From a virus: a DNA stretch of 50,334 nt. The stretch is from the IMG/VR virus record IMGVR_UViG_3300025928_000012, positions 1 through 50,334 of that record; one strand, given 5' to 3'. Both the position numbers and the translations under genes were made by a program. The notes under the pieces are model-generated. The model had not been told where the DNA came from and searched no databases. It saw nothing but the letters and a program-made list of their open reading frames with translations. Below, in pieces: positions 29,683 to 37,170 of this stretch. Each line of letters begins with the position of its first letter. Position 1 is the first letter of the stretch.

Positions 29683-31032
29683 TTGGCTGTTTACGACCGC
29701 TGGCACAAATCCTCGGGCACCGATCCGTGCCGGGAGCACAGCCGCGGCCGGGCGCGGCTGTACCCGAGCGCCGTCCACGGCCAGGGCGACCGCTGGCAGG
29801 TCCGCTGGTACGACGACCAGGACAGGCAGCGGAAGAAGAACTTCGCCTACCGGGAGGGCAAGGACCCGAACAGGCACGCCGACGCGTTCGACGCGCAGCT
29901 GCGCCGGGACCTGAACGCCGGCGACTACACCGACCCGGCCGCCGCCGACGTGACGCTGCAGGCGTACGCGGAGGACTGGCGGAAGACACGCCGCCACGAC
30001 ACGGTGACCGCCGAGAACCTCGAGAATCACCTGCGGCTGCACGTGTACGAGGACCCGGCCCGGCCCGGCTCGGGCCGCACCCCGCGCGGCGGCGTCGCGA
30101 TCGGCCAGCGGCGGCTGCGGGAGCTGGCGAAGCGGCCGTCGCTGGTCGCGGCGTGGATGGCGGCGATGCCGCTGCAGCCGTCGACGGCGCGGAAGGTCGC
30201 CGAGGACGTGTCGGCGGTGTTCCGGGCGGCGATCGACGACCAGCTGGTGTCCCGTAACCCGGTGCGGGCGGCGTCGGTGTCCCGGCCGCTGCCGGGCGGG
30301 GTGAAGGCGCGGCCATGGACGGCGGAGATGGTGGAGGCGATGGCCGCGGCGCTGCCGGGCCGGTACGCGATCATCCCGCCGCTCGGCGCGGGCACGGGCC
30401 TGCGGCAGGGTGAGCTGTTCGGCCTGGCGGCGGAGGACATCATGTTCCTCGGCAGGCACCCGCACGTGACGGTGAGGAGCCAGGTGAAGCTGGTGGGGCA
30501 CCAGCCGTTCTTCGCGCCGCTGAAGAACCGCAAGCCGAGGACGGTTCCGCTGGCGGCGTCGCTGGCACCCCGCCTGGCCCGGCACATGGAGCTCTACCCG
30601 CCCGTGGAGGTGACGCTGCCGTGGCATGACCTGCGCGACCCGGCGGCGCACGGCCGGCTGGTGACGGCGCGGCTGATCCTGTCGCGGCCGGACGGGCGCC
30701 CGCTGTCGCGGTCGGCGTTCAACGCGCAGGTGTGGCGCCGGGCGCAGGAGCGGGCGGGGATCACGCCGCAGCTGGGACCGGGGGAGAAGCGGGCCCCGGC
30801 GCGGCAGGACGGCTGTCACGCTCTCCGGCACACTGCGGCGTCGGTGTGGCTGCGGGCCGGGATCGACGTGGTGCGGGCGGCTGCGTGGCTGGGGGACACC
30901 CCGGCGATCGTGCTGGGCACCTACGCGCACCTGATGCCGGGCGAGTCCGGCGACGACGGGAGGGCTGCCGTTGACCGGTTCTTCGGCGCGGCGGATACGC
31001 TCGGCGGGAGAACGGAGGCTGACCATGGGTAG
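29683..31032 (+). CDS. int: Tyrosine integrase
   Basis: 449 residues from a TTG six bases after AGGAG; this start gives the AVYDRWHKS opening and DRWQVRWYDDQ arm-binding domain usual in actinophage and AICE integrases, while the upstream GTG adds an unlikely leader. The core-binding domain is about 88-195. Catalytic residues: R241 (GTGLRQGEL), probably K284 (KNRKPRTVP), H379 and R382 (CHALRHTAA), W402, and Y414 (GTYAHLMPG). It integrates the genome at attB through the attP expected nearby. Confidence 0.95.
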   Translation: MAVYDRWHKSSGTDPCREHSRGRARLYPSAVHGQGDRWQVRWYDDQDRQRKKNFAYREGKDPNRHADAFDAQLRRDLNAGDYTDPAAADVTLQAYAEDWRKTRRHDTVTAENLENHLRLHVYEDPARPGSGRTPRGGVAIGQRRLRELAKRPSLVAAWMAAMPLQPSTARKVAEDVSAVFRAAIDDQLVSRNPVRAASVSRPLPGGVKARPWTAEMVEAMAAALPGRYAIIPPLGAGTGLRQGELFGLAAEDIMFLGRHPHVTVRSQVKLVGHQPFFAPLKNRKPRTVPLAASLAPRLARHMELYPPVEVTLPWHDLRDPAAHGRLVTARLILSRPDGRPLSRSAFNAQVWRRAQERAGITPQLGPGEKRAPARQDGCHALRHTAASVWLRAGIDVVRAAAWLGDTPAIVLGTYAHLMPGESGDDGRAAVDRFFGAADTLGGRTEADHG

Positions 31033-31222
31033 GGGCAAGTACCTCGGGGTCGATGAGGCGCTGGATGATGACGACCCGTGCTGCTCATGGTGCGGCGGCG
31101 AGTGGTACCTGCAGGAGTGCGACGACCCGCTCCAGTGCTGCGATCCGCGCTGTGATGGCACCTGGCACCCGTGTGAGGCATGCCAGGGAACCGGCCTCGC
31201 GGAGCATCAAATCATCTGGTAA
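31025..31222 (+). CDS. Cys-rich zinc-binding protein, 65 aa
   Basis: Starts inside the integrase stop (ATGGGTAG). It has CCSWCGGEW, ECDDPLQCCDPRC and CEACQGTGL, a double zinc-ribbon pattern seen in small proteins that follow actinophage integrases. Translation is probably coupled to the integrase, which suggests a role in recombination or its control. Confidence 0.65.
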   Translation: MGRGKYLGVDEALDDDDPCCSWCGGEWYLQECDDPLQCCDPRCDGTWHPCEACQGTGLAEHQIIW

Positions 31223-31453
31223 CCGGCAGTCGAGATGCCCCGGAAGTGCCCTCCGGCGCGGCAAACCGGACATTATCCCTGGTTAATACGCTGCGAGACC
31301 AGTAGGTGTTGAACTGATATGCCCCGCTGGCCAGGGCTTCAATCCGTTCCTGAGCTGGGAATTGACGGGTCATGAGGGGTCATGAGGGGTCACTAGAGCG
31401 CAATGCGATGTGCCCTCAATGTGCCCTGCCGCCGCGCCGTCCCGTGTTTGCCC
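31223..31453. other. Candidate attP region with arm-type repeats
   Basis: This gap downstream of the integrase has three tandem 10-bp units GGGTCATGAG (31367, 31377) and GGGTCACTAG (31387), then ATGTGCCCT at 31408 and 31419 (11 bases apart), and a further GTGCCCT at 31246. Direct repeats on both sides of a unique stretch are typical of integrase arm sites flanking a core. The core itself (probably within 31253-31366) cannot be fixed without the host attB. Confidence 0.5.
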
Positions 31454-31498
31454 TTGCGATGTAGTACACCTTTGCGTATGGTGTGGGTGTATTACACC
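31454..31498 (+). promoter_or_regulatory. Cargo operon promoter with two GRTGTANTACACC operators
   Basis: TTGCGA (31454-31459) and TATGGT (31477-31482) are 17 bases apart, a fair sigma-70-type promoter for the rightward cargo genes. A 13-base inverted repeat occurs twice: GATGTAGTACACC at 31458-31470, in the spacer, and GGTGTATTACACC at 31486-31498, at the start of the transcript. Centres are 28 bases apart. Repression by a dimeric regulator, perhaps one of the RHH or PadR-like proteins just downstream, is a direct inference. Confidence 0.6.
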
Positions 31499-31515
31499 GA
31501 GCGAGAGGGCGGGAC

Positions 31516-31674
31516 GTGGACCCACATCAGATTGAGGCCGACAGTCACATCATGGCGATGAGCGAGATTGAGCTGCGCGCCACGCTGCTGGGGCTGAACG
31601 TCCGTCACGCGGAACTCGTGCTCGACGAGATCGAGCGGACGCTCGCCGTCACGCGGGCGGCCGGCGTTGCCTAG
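31516..31674 (+). CDS. Small helical protein, 52 aa
   Basis: GTG start with GAGAGGG upstream. Sequence MAMSEIELRATLLGLNVRHA then ELVLDEIERTLAV, all helical. First gene of the cargo operon. Its end overlaps the RHH gene. Function unknown. Confidence 0.5.
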   Translation: MDPHQIEADSHIMAMSEIELRATLLGLNVRHAELVLDEIERTLAVTRAAGVA

Positions 31675-31816
31675 CCAGCGCAAGCCGCTCAGCGTGCGCC
31701 TGCCGCCGACCGACGAGGCGGAACTGCGGGACTACGCGAAGGCGAACGGCATGTCGCTCGGCGAGGTGGTGCTGTCGGCGCTGCGGGAGTTCTTCAGCCG
31801 CAAGAGGGAGGCGTGA
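31667..31816 (+). CDS. Ribbon-helix-helix protein, 49 aa
   Basis: A TTG-started short frame: QRKPLSVRLPPTDEAELRDY then AKANGMSLGEVVLSALREFF. The strand KPLSVRLPP and the two helices are the full CopG/Arc ribbon-helix-helix fold. It overlaps the previous gene and its TGA overlaps the ATG of the PadR-like gene. It is the best candidate autoregulator for the palindromic operator upstream of the operon. Confidence 0.7.
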   Translation: MPSQRKPLSVRLPPTDEAELRDYAKANGMSLGEVVLSALREFFSRKREA

Positions 31817-32112
31817 TGGAGGGCAGTACCTACCGTCGCCGCGTGCCGCGCAGCCACCGGCGCGTGATGCTCGTGCTGCTGACCGATGCCGCCAACCTTG
31901 GCGGGTACACGATCTGCCGCGCGGCGGGAATCGGCGCGGGGTCGGCCTATCCGGCGCTGGCCCGGCTGGAAGGACTCGGCTGGCTGGACAGCGAATGGGA
32001 AACGCCCGAGCCGGTCAACAGGCCACGGCGGCGCTTCTACCGGCTGACGCCCGTCGGGCGTGCGCGGGTGATGGAGCTGCTCGGGCTGGCCGTCCGCGAG
32101 AAGGTGTCCTGA
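31816..32112 (+). CDS. PadR-like winged-helix regulator
   Basis: A 98-residue protein: MLVLLTDAANLGGYTICRAA, GIGAGSAYPALARLEGLGWL, then RRRFYRLTPVGRARVMEL is the PadR/MarR-like winged helix with the YxLT wing. It lacks a long C-terminal dimer helix. In AICEs comparable small regulators control transfer genes. Stop and next start overlap (TGATG). Confidence 0.78.
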   Translation: MEGSTYRRRVPRSHRRVMLVLLTDAANLGGYTICRAAGIGAGSAYPALARLEGLGWLDSEWETPEPVNRPRRRFYRLTPVGRARVMELLGLAVREKVS

Positions 32113-32339
32113 TGGACCACACGGCGGGCAGGCACCTGCGCATCGCCGGCGGCGTCGACTACACCGTCGACCAGGTGGCGCGCCTTAATGAGTTCGAGGC
32201 GGGCCACCCGGAGTGGCGGATCTGGTGCGACAGTGACCGCAGCCGCCGCTGGCACGCCGAGCGGGACGGCGAGCGGGTTGAGGCGCTCGACCTGCGGGAA
32301 CTGCTCAACGAGCTGGAGCGGCGGTGCGACGGTGGATGA
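32112..32339 (+). CDS. Hypothetical protein, 75 aa
   Basis: Starts MDHTAGRHLRIAGGVDYTVD. It has a compact pattern (VARLNEFEAGHPEWRIWCDS, RRWHAERDG) that resembles small actinomycete proteins with an alpha/beta fold. Overlaps both neighbours. Function unknown. Confidence 0.55.
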   Translation: MDHTAGRHLRIAGGVDYTVDQVARLNEFEAGHPEWRIWCDSDRSRRWHAERDGERVEALDLRELLNELERRCDGG

Positions 32340-32700
32340 GCTGATCGCCTTCTGGAAGGCGCGGCTCGACGAGGACGAGGCGTCGGCGAAGGCGGCGGCC
32401 GTCGACGTGAAGCGATTCGCGGGCCGAGCGAACTGGTCGGCCGAGCTCGCGCCGATAGTGATTGATGCCGAAGACCCGGACTGGGCGATCGTCGATCTCT
32501 CGCCCTTCGTCGATGACGAATGCCTGGCTCGTCACATCGCCCGCCACGACCCGGCCCGCGTGCTGCGCGAGGTCGCGGCGAAGCGGGAGATCCTGGCCGA
32601 GTATGAGGCTGCTTACAGGACTGACCTGGGTGTCGCGATCAAGGCCCTCGCCGCCGTCGACAGCGGCCACCCGGACTACCGGCAGGAGTGGAAGCCGTGA
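32332..32700 (+). CDS. DUF6221-family protein
   Basis: A 122-residue protein with a GTG start. The pattern VDELIAFWKARLDEDEASAK and ARHIARHDPARVLREVAAKR, then EILAEY, is the DUF6221 signature, widespread in Streptomyces genomes and their phages. The His-rich helix suggests a conserved structural role, but no function is known. Confidence 0.75.
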   Translation: MDELIAFWKARLDEDEASAKAAAVDVKRFAGRANWSAELAPIVIDAEDPDWAIVDLSPFVDDECLARHIARHDPARVLREVAAKREILAEYEAAYRTDLGVAIKALAAVDSGHPDYRQEWKP

Positions 32701-32715
32701 ACGGCGGCTAGCTCT

Positions 32716-32734
32716 ACCTGACTTCACCTGACTT
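32716..32734. repeat. Tandem ACCTGACTT repeat
   Basis: ACCTGACTT occurs at 32716 and 32726, ten bases apart, with a partial third unit ACTGA after it. One-turn spacing in an intergenic stretch suggests a protein binding site ahead of the membrane-translocase gene group. Confidence 0.45.
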
Positions 32735-32746
32735 AACTGAAAAAGG

Positions 32747-32784
32747 CGGGCCGCCGAAGGTATCGAAAGTACCCCGACGGCCCG
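32747..32784 (+). terminator. Structured RNA element or attenuator
   Basis: CGGGCCG (32747-32753) pairs with CGGCCCG (32778-32784), and inside the loop GGTA pairs with TACC around TCGAAAG. This two-tier hairpin lies in the leader of the DUF2637 gene. It could be a terminator after the DUF6221 gene or an attenuator. Confidence 0.45.
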
Positions 32785-32836
32785 GAGCCGCCCGAAGGCG
32801 ACTCACCCTCCCTGAACCAGCAGGAAAGGCCCCACG

Positions 32837-33616
32837 TTGAAACCTAACAGTGGCAACTCTGGCCACTCTAGAGACCAAGTCGTTACCGTTGCATCACAAG
32901 ACGGCGTCTTTACCAGGCTGCGCACTTGGCTCAATAGCATCCGCGCCAGATTTGCCGGGGATGACACCCCGCCGCCCCATCCAGGCATCCTGCGCGGGCC
33001 GCGGCTGGCCGCCTTGTTCGCTATCGCCATCCTGGTCGCCTCGGCATCCGCGTCGGCCTTCGCCGAGTCTTACCGCGGCCTGTACGAGTGGGCCGGACGG
33101 CACAGCCTGACCGGCTTCTGGCAGGCGCCCTTCCCGCTCACGGTTGACGTGTTCATTGCGGTCGGGGAGCTGACGCTGTTCGTCGCGCTGATCGACCGCT
33201 GGCGCACCCGCGACCGCCTCGGCGCGTGGCTCGTGACGCTGGCCGGGCTCGCCGTGAGCGTCGCCGGGAACATCGGCCATGTCGCGTCGCACAGGATCAC
33301 CGACCGGGGCACTGCGGCGATCCCTCCGCTGGCTGCCGCTGCCGCTCTGGCGGTGGGTCTCGGGGTGCTGAAAAGAGTGGTCGCCGCCCGGTCGCAGCAG
33401 CCGGAGCCCGGGCCAGCAAAGCGCAGGTCACCCGTGGTGCCGAGCGGGAATCTGGAGGCTGCCAAGCTGGCACTCGAGGAGACCAAGGCGGCCAGCTTCC
33501 CTCTGCCGGAGCGGCAGCTGGTTGCACGCTATGGCATCAGCCGTACGGAGGCTGCCAGCCTGTACCGCGAAGTCGGCCTGAAGCCGTCGCTAAACGGGAA
33601 CGGCCCCCATGCCTGA
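32837..33616 (+). CDS. DUF2637 membrane protein with C-terminal HTH
   Basis: A 259-residue protein with TTG start, seven bases after AGGAAAGG. Four membrane helices at about 57-78, 99-120, 130-150 and 160-182 (e.g. PLTVDVFIAVGELTLFVALI) are followed by a Pro/Lys-rich linker and an HTH-like end (ERQLVARYGISRTEAASLYR). DUF2637 proteins are a hallmark of Streptomyces plasmids and AICEs, usually beside the tra/FtsK gene, as here. A spread or replication-control role is likely but unproven. Confidence 0.85.
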   Translation: MKPNSGNSGHSRDQVVTVASQDGVFTRLRTWLNSIRARFAGDDTPPPHPGILRGPRLAALFAIAILVASASASAFAESYRGLYEWAGRHSLTGFWQAPFPLTVDVFIAVGELTLFVALIDRWRTRDRLGAWLVTLAGLAVSVAGNIGHVASHRITDRGTAAIPPLAAAAALAVGLGVLKRVVAARSQQPEPGPAKRRSPVVPSGNLEAAKLALEETKAASFPLPERQLVARYGISRTEAASLYREVGLKPSLNGNGPHA

Positions 33617-34001
33617 CGAACGCTGGCGGCCCATTCCGGGCCACAGGGGAGAGGCGTCGAGTCTCGGCAACGTGCGCGGGCCGAGCGGCCGCGTGCTCGC
33701 GCTACAGGAGGACCGGGACGGCTACCTGACGGTCAAGCTGGGCGGTAAGCGGCTGCGGGTGCACGTGCTCGTGCAGCTAGCCTTCGCCGGACCTCCCGAG
33801 GTCCGGCACCTGGACGGGGACCGGAGGAACAACCGGCCACCGAACCTTGAATACGGAAGCCGGTGGAGGAATGAACGGGACAAGAAGGAAGGGAAAGGAA
33901 GGAAGGAAGAGAAAGATGAGATAGGAGGGAATGTTGTTACTGTCCCTCCCCGTCCCGCGTGGCCTGTTACAACTGGCACAGGGGAGCGGGATGAGTTCTG
34001 A
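33609..34001 (+). CDS. HNH endonuclease, NUMOD4-like
   Basis: A 130-residue protein: RWRPIPGHRGEASSLGNVRG (NUMOD4 type), LRVHVLVQLAFAG, VRHLDGDRRNNRPPNL (HNH core). The C-terminus is Lys/Glu-rich. Overlaps its neighbours (stop inside the FtsK gene). Either a homing gene or a normal member of the cargo operon; the tight overlaps favour a settled gene. Confidence 0.82.
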   Translation: MPDERWRPIPGHRGEASSLGNVRGPSGRVLALQEDRDGYLTVKLGGKRLRVHVLVQLAFAGPPEVRHLDGDRRNNRPPNLEYGSRWRNERDKKEGKGRKEEKDEIGGNVVTVPPRPAWPVTTGTGERDEF

Positions 34002-35802
34002 CCTGCTGATTCTCGCGCTCCTGATCACCGGCCTGATCGTCGCCGGAATGCTCTCCAAGGGCCGGGCGTTCATCGGGCATCACGGCCTTTTCACTATCGC
34101 CGCCCGGCACCTGACCGGCCACACGCTGACGGGAACCCACCTGACCGACGCCGGGTGGTTCAGTCCGGCCACCGCGAAGCCCGCGAGGACGAACACGGGG
34201 CGTACACGCCGCTTCTGGTACCTGCCCCGCGCGCACCGCATGGCACGCCGCTGCGCCCGCTACGCGGTGATCGTGCTGCTGCTGGTCATATGGAAAGACC
34301 TGCCGTTCCGGGAAGCGTGCCTGATCACCGTGGCTGTCCTCGCCGCCGCTGGCGGATGGGCAGGCTGGCGGGCGTGGACGCGGCTGTCTGAGCGGAAGCA
34401 TCACCGGACGTGGGTTAAGCCGCTGCACCTGGTGGCCGCGCATCAGGTCGGCCTGCCGATCGCCGCCGACCCGCGGTCGTGGCTGGAGATCGCCCCTGAC
34501 CGTTCCTACGCCCGGCTGGAACTGCCGCAGGGGTACAACCCGAAGCCTGACGACCAGAAGCACCTGGTGGCGACCGTCATCGGGAAGCTGGGCATGGAGT
34601 CCCCGGAGCCGCGGTGGATGCTCGCCGGCCCCCGGCCGGTGCTTGAGCTGGTCGCGTCATCCCCGCCGCCGCGTGAGGTGCTGCTCAAGGATGTCCGCAG
34701 CCAGTTCGACGCGGTGAAGCCCGACGAGCTCGTCTGGGGGATCGGGAAGCACGGCACGCTTATCACCACGTCGCTGTCGGCAGACTCGCCGCACATCGGG
34801 CTGAGTATAGGGTCCGGCGGCGGCAAGTCCCGCGCCGCGCGCTCCCTGCTGTCGCAGATGCTCTACCGGGGATCTCTCGGCATCATCCTCGACGTGAAGA
34901 TGGTCAGTCAGCACTGGGCCGCGTGGTCGGGGCAGCTGCCCAACGTCATCATCGCGCGCACCCCCGCCGAGATCCACCAGGTTGTTCTCTGGCTTGCCAT
35001 CGAGCTCACCCGCCGCAACGCCAAGGCGGTGGAGTACGGGGACGCCGAGGGGAACGTGCCGCCTGACCTGATTCCCACGGTGATCGGCCCGCGCATCATC
35101 ACGGTGGGAGAAGAGCTGAACGCGACGATGGGGCTCCTGCGCGCCTACTGGCGGCAGGCGCGTGACCCGAAGACTGATCCTGTTCGCTCCCCCGCGCTGC
35201 ATGCCATGGACGGCCTGAGCTTCATGGGCAGGCAGGCCAACATGAACCTTGTGTGCATCGGCCAGCGGCTTTCGGTGAAGGGCCTGGGGGGTGACGGGGA
35301 CATGAAGGAGAACATCGGGACGATCGCCCTCGGCCGTTACTCTCCGTCGAACTGGCGGATGAACGCCGAGGACTTCCCGATGCCGCCGAAGAGCACGATT
35401 CCCGGCCGGCTGCAGATCGTCACGGACAAGGTGCGGGAGGTCCAGGGGATCAACATGACTGCCCTTGAGGCGCGGCAGCTGGCGACGGCGGGGGCTGTCG
35501 CGCTGTTCCCGCCGGACGCTCCGGGGGCTCGTGTGATAGCCGGGCGCGCTGAGGCCGTAAACGGGGCTGAGCACAGCCCTGTAACAGGTACAAGTCCGGT
35601 TTATCCCGGTTTGCCGCCCGTGGGTGTAACAGGTCTTGTAACACTCTCAGAGGCTGTCGAGCAGGGCATCGTGGGCCGCTCGCTCGGCGCGCTCCGCATC
35701 GCCCGGCACCGTCACCAGCTGCCCGCGGCTGCCGGGGTGCGGGGCAACGCGCAGGTGTGGCATCCCGAGGAACTCCGTGAATGGGACCTGGCAGGGAGAT
35801 AG
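33991..35802 (+). CDS. FtsK/SpoIIIE-like DNA translocase (TraB type)
   Basis: 603 residues; ATG after GGGGAGCGGG. N-terminal membrane helices at 4-20, 91-107 and 111-127. The motor domain has Walker A GSGGGKS (274-280), Walker B GIILDVK (297-303), and later LIPTVIGPRIITVGEEL and FMGRQANMNLVCIGQRL. The C-terminus (LSEAVEQGIVGRSLGALRIA, then QVWHPEEL) looks like a winged helix, as in the gamma/TraB DNA-reading domain. In Streptomyces plasmids and AICEs one such protein moves double-stranded DNA between hyphae. It is not a normal siphophage protein. Confidence 0.9.
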   Translation: MSSDLLILALLITGLIVAGMLSKGRAFIGHHGLFTIAARHLTGHTLTGTHLTDAGWFSPATAKPARTNTGRTRRFWYLPRAHRMARRCARYAVIVLLLVIWKDLPFREACLITVAVLAAAGGWAGWRAWTRLSERKHHRTWVKPLHLVAAHQVGLPIAADPRSWLEIAPDRSYARLELPQGYNPKPDDQKHLVATVIGKLGMESPEPRWMLAGPRPVLELVASSPPPREVLLKDVRSQFDAVKPDELVWGIGKHGTLITTSLSADSPHIGLSIGSGGGKSRAARSLLSQMLYRGSLGIILDVKMVSQHWAAWSGQLPNVIIARTPAEIHQVVLWLAIELTRRNAKAVEYGDAEGNVPPDLIPTVIGPRIITVGEELNATMGLLRAYWRQARDPKTDPVRSPALHAMDGLSFMGRQANMNLVCIGQRLSVKGLGGDGDMKENIGTIALGRYSPSNWRMNAEDFPMPPKSTIPGRLQIVTDKVREVQGINMTALEARQLATAGAVALFPPDAPGARVIAGRAEAVNGAEHSPVTGTSPVYPGLPPVGVTGLVTLSEAVEQGIVGRSLGALRIARHRHQLPAAAGVRGNAQVWHPEELREWDLAGR

Positions 35803-36063
35803 ATGGAGCTGCTACTGATCGTAATCGCCGCCGTCGCCGCTGTCGCGGTGTTCCTGGTATGGACGTTCAACTGGGAGCTTGGCCCGTGCCCGCGCTGCCA
35901 GGGCCGGGGGCGGGGCCGGTGGTCGCGGCCGAAGGCGTATAACCGCCGCTGCAGGTGTGGTGGCCGGGGCGAGCGGATCCGCCCGCTGTCGATGATCTGG
36001 CCGCGGCACCGCGCAACGGCGCGGCGCATGCGGGAGCAGGCGAAGAAGGCGAGGAAACGATGA
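35803..36063 (+). CDS. Membrane-anchored zinc protein, 86 aa
   Basis: The N-terminal helix LLLIVIAAVAAVAVFLVWTF spans the membrane. It is followed by CPRCQGRGRGR and RRCRCGGRGER, a DnaJ-like zinc motif, and a basic tail. It starts immediately after the translocase stop and is likely co-expressed with it. Possible accessory (Spd-like) protein. Confidence 0.65.
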   Translation: MELLLIVIAAVAAVAVFLVWTFNWELGPCPRCQGRGRGRWSRPKAYNRRCRCGGRGERIRPLSMIWPRHRATARRMREQAKKARKR

Positions 36064-36428
36064 GAGGCACCTGGCAGACGACGGACAGCGCCGGCGGCTG
36101 GAAGGCGGTCCTGCTGGCGATCGGCGCGGTGCTGCTGCTCGGCTCGGGCAGCGCCGTGGCAGCAGTGTCGGAGGCCCTGATCGGCGCGCTGTGGGCCGTC
36201 GCCGCGGTGACGGTCCTGTCGGTGGTCGCGCTGGCAACGTTCCTGGTGCGCCACGCTCATAATCCCCCGCCGGGGGGATTCGTCCGGACGCCTGCCGTCC
36301 GGATGCCCGTGGCGCAGCAGCTGCCCGGCGAGCGGCCCGCGATCGAGCAGCACGTGCACCTGCATTTCGACGGGGCCGACCCGGCCGCCGTCGCCGAGAT
36401 CCTCCGCCGCCATCAGGCGGGGCAGTAA
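36060..36428 (+). CDS. Two-helix membrane protein, 122 aa
   Basis: Starts MRGTWQTTDSAGGWKAVLLA, ATGA overlap. Two membrane helices (AVLLAIGAVLLLGSGSAVAA; LIGALWAVAAVTVLSVVALA) and a cytosolic tail HVHLHFDGADPAAVAEILRR. Membership in the translocase operon suggests a spread-type accessory protein. No family recognised. Confidence 0.6.
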   Translation: MRGTWQTTDSAGGWKAVLLAIGAVLLLGSGSAVAAVSEALIGALWAVAAVTVLSVVALATFLVRHAHNPPPGGFVRTPAVRMPVAQQLPGERPAIEQHVHLHFDGADPAAVAEILRRHQAGQ

Positions 36429-36452
36429 AGCACCAGGAAGAGAGCACCGGTG

Positions 36453-36602
36453 ATGCGCAAGGGTAAGTTCGAGGCGGCCTACGCCGCCAGCGCGGGCGTC
36501 ACCGTGAAGTTCCTGCGCCGGCACGGCCTGTACGCGAAGCCGTGCCGGTGCGGCGCGGACGGCTGCGAAGGCTGGGTCATGGGGTTCCGGCCGGTGCTGT
36601 GA
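36453..36602 (+). CDS. Basic zinc-knuckle peptide, 49 aa
   Basis: Starts MRKGKFEAAYAASAGVTVKF, then LRRHGLYAKPCRCGADGCEG. A Cys-rich turn (CRCGADGC) follows a basic helix. GGAAGAG lies upstream, and its TGA overlaps the next ATG. Function unknown. Confidence 0.5.
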   Translation: MRKGKFEAAYAASAGVTVKFLRRHGLYAKPCRCGADGCEGWVMGFRPVL

Positions 36603-36760
36603 TGTCATCGGAGAACGGGCAACGGAAGGGATCGGTCATGTTCGGTAGCTATAACGGCGGTAACAGCATGTCCAACGGCAACAGCTTCGCTGAGGCGCGG
36701 GAGACGGTGGTCACGGAGCCGCCGCTGCTGTTCCCTGATCCGTGGCGGCGGCTGCCATGA
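36602..36760 (+). CDS. Hypothetical protein, 52 aa
   Basis: Starts MSSENGQRKGSVMFGSYNGG; Asn/Gly/Ser-rich start, then a Pro-rich end. TGATG overlap with the previous gene and ATGA with the next. No fold signals; supported mainly by the chain of overlaps. Confidence 0.45.
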   Translation: MSSENGQRKGSVMFGSYNGGNSMSNGNSFAEARETVVTEPPLLFPDPWRRLP

Positions 36761-36975
36761 ACGAGTGGCGCAAGCCGGGGCGGAGCGCGGGCAGCAACTG
36801 CGTTGAGGTCGCCTCCGGTGTCGCGGTGCGCGACACGAAGGACCGGGAGGGGCCGGTGCTGACGTTCAGCGCCGCCGCGTGGCGGGCGTTCACCGGCACG
36901 CTGGTCCCCGGCGAATGCACGGTGTGCGGTGGCCAGAACGGCAACCACGCTTCGTGGTGCGGCCACGCCCGCTAG
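36757..36975 (+). CDS. DUF397-family protein with C-terminal zinc motif
   Basis: A 72-residue protein: WRKPGRSAGSNCVEVASGVA, VRDTKDREGPVLTFSAAAWR is the DUF397 signature. The usual protein ends there; this one adds CTVCGGQNGNHASWCGH, a Cys4/His-like knuckle. DUF397 proteins accompany XRE regulators in Streptomyces and are linked to differentiation control. Its presence ties the cargo to host regulatory networks. Confidence 0.8.
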   Translation: MNEWRKPGRSAGSNCVEVASGVAVRDTKDREGPVLTFSAAAWRAFTGTLVPGECTVCGGQNGNHASWCGHAR

Positions 36976-37035
36976 GTCTCCCTCCCGCTAGAATCTGCGG
37001 CAGCGCACTCGCGCCCCATCCGCCCCGGAGGACCC

Positions 37036-37170
37036 GTGGATGCTGTCTGCCCGCCCGTGCTGCGCCTGACCGTACTGGTGCTGAAGCTGGCGGAGCGGGT
37101 CGCGGCCGGGGATGAGGAGGCAGCGCGGAAGGCGGAAGAACTGGCCGGGCTGATGATGGGCGGATCAGGG
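37036..37170 (+). CDS. Small helical protein, 3' end lost into lysin gene
   Basis: GTG start with GGAGG four bases upstream, reading MDAVCPPVLRLTVLVLKLAE and RVAAGDEEAARKAEELAGLM, a convincing helical start. No stop follows at the expected place: the frame runs on to 38319 across the lysin gene on the other strand. The given end is where the lysin gene begins. It probably marks a recombination joint between the cargo and the lysis module. Confidence 0.4.

Noticed and set aside
29638-31161. 507-residue minus-strand frame opposite the integrase
   Set aside because: It is the antisense shadow of a well-supported integrase gene; composition is Arg/His/Pro-rich with no fold signals.
31320-31366. 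tRNA-like T-arm (GGCTTCAATCC) as part of an attP core or tRNA gene
   Set aside because: The flanking bases do not form a T-stem or acceptor stem, so there is no support for a tRNA piece.
31516-32112. Toxin-antitoxin pair (small helical protein plus ribbon-helix-helix)
   Set aside because: Neighbours show no toxin motif; a PadR-like regulator follows, so a regulatory operon is more likely.
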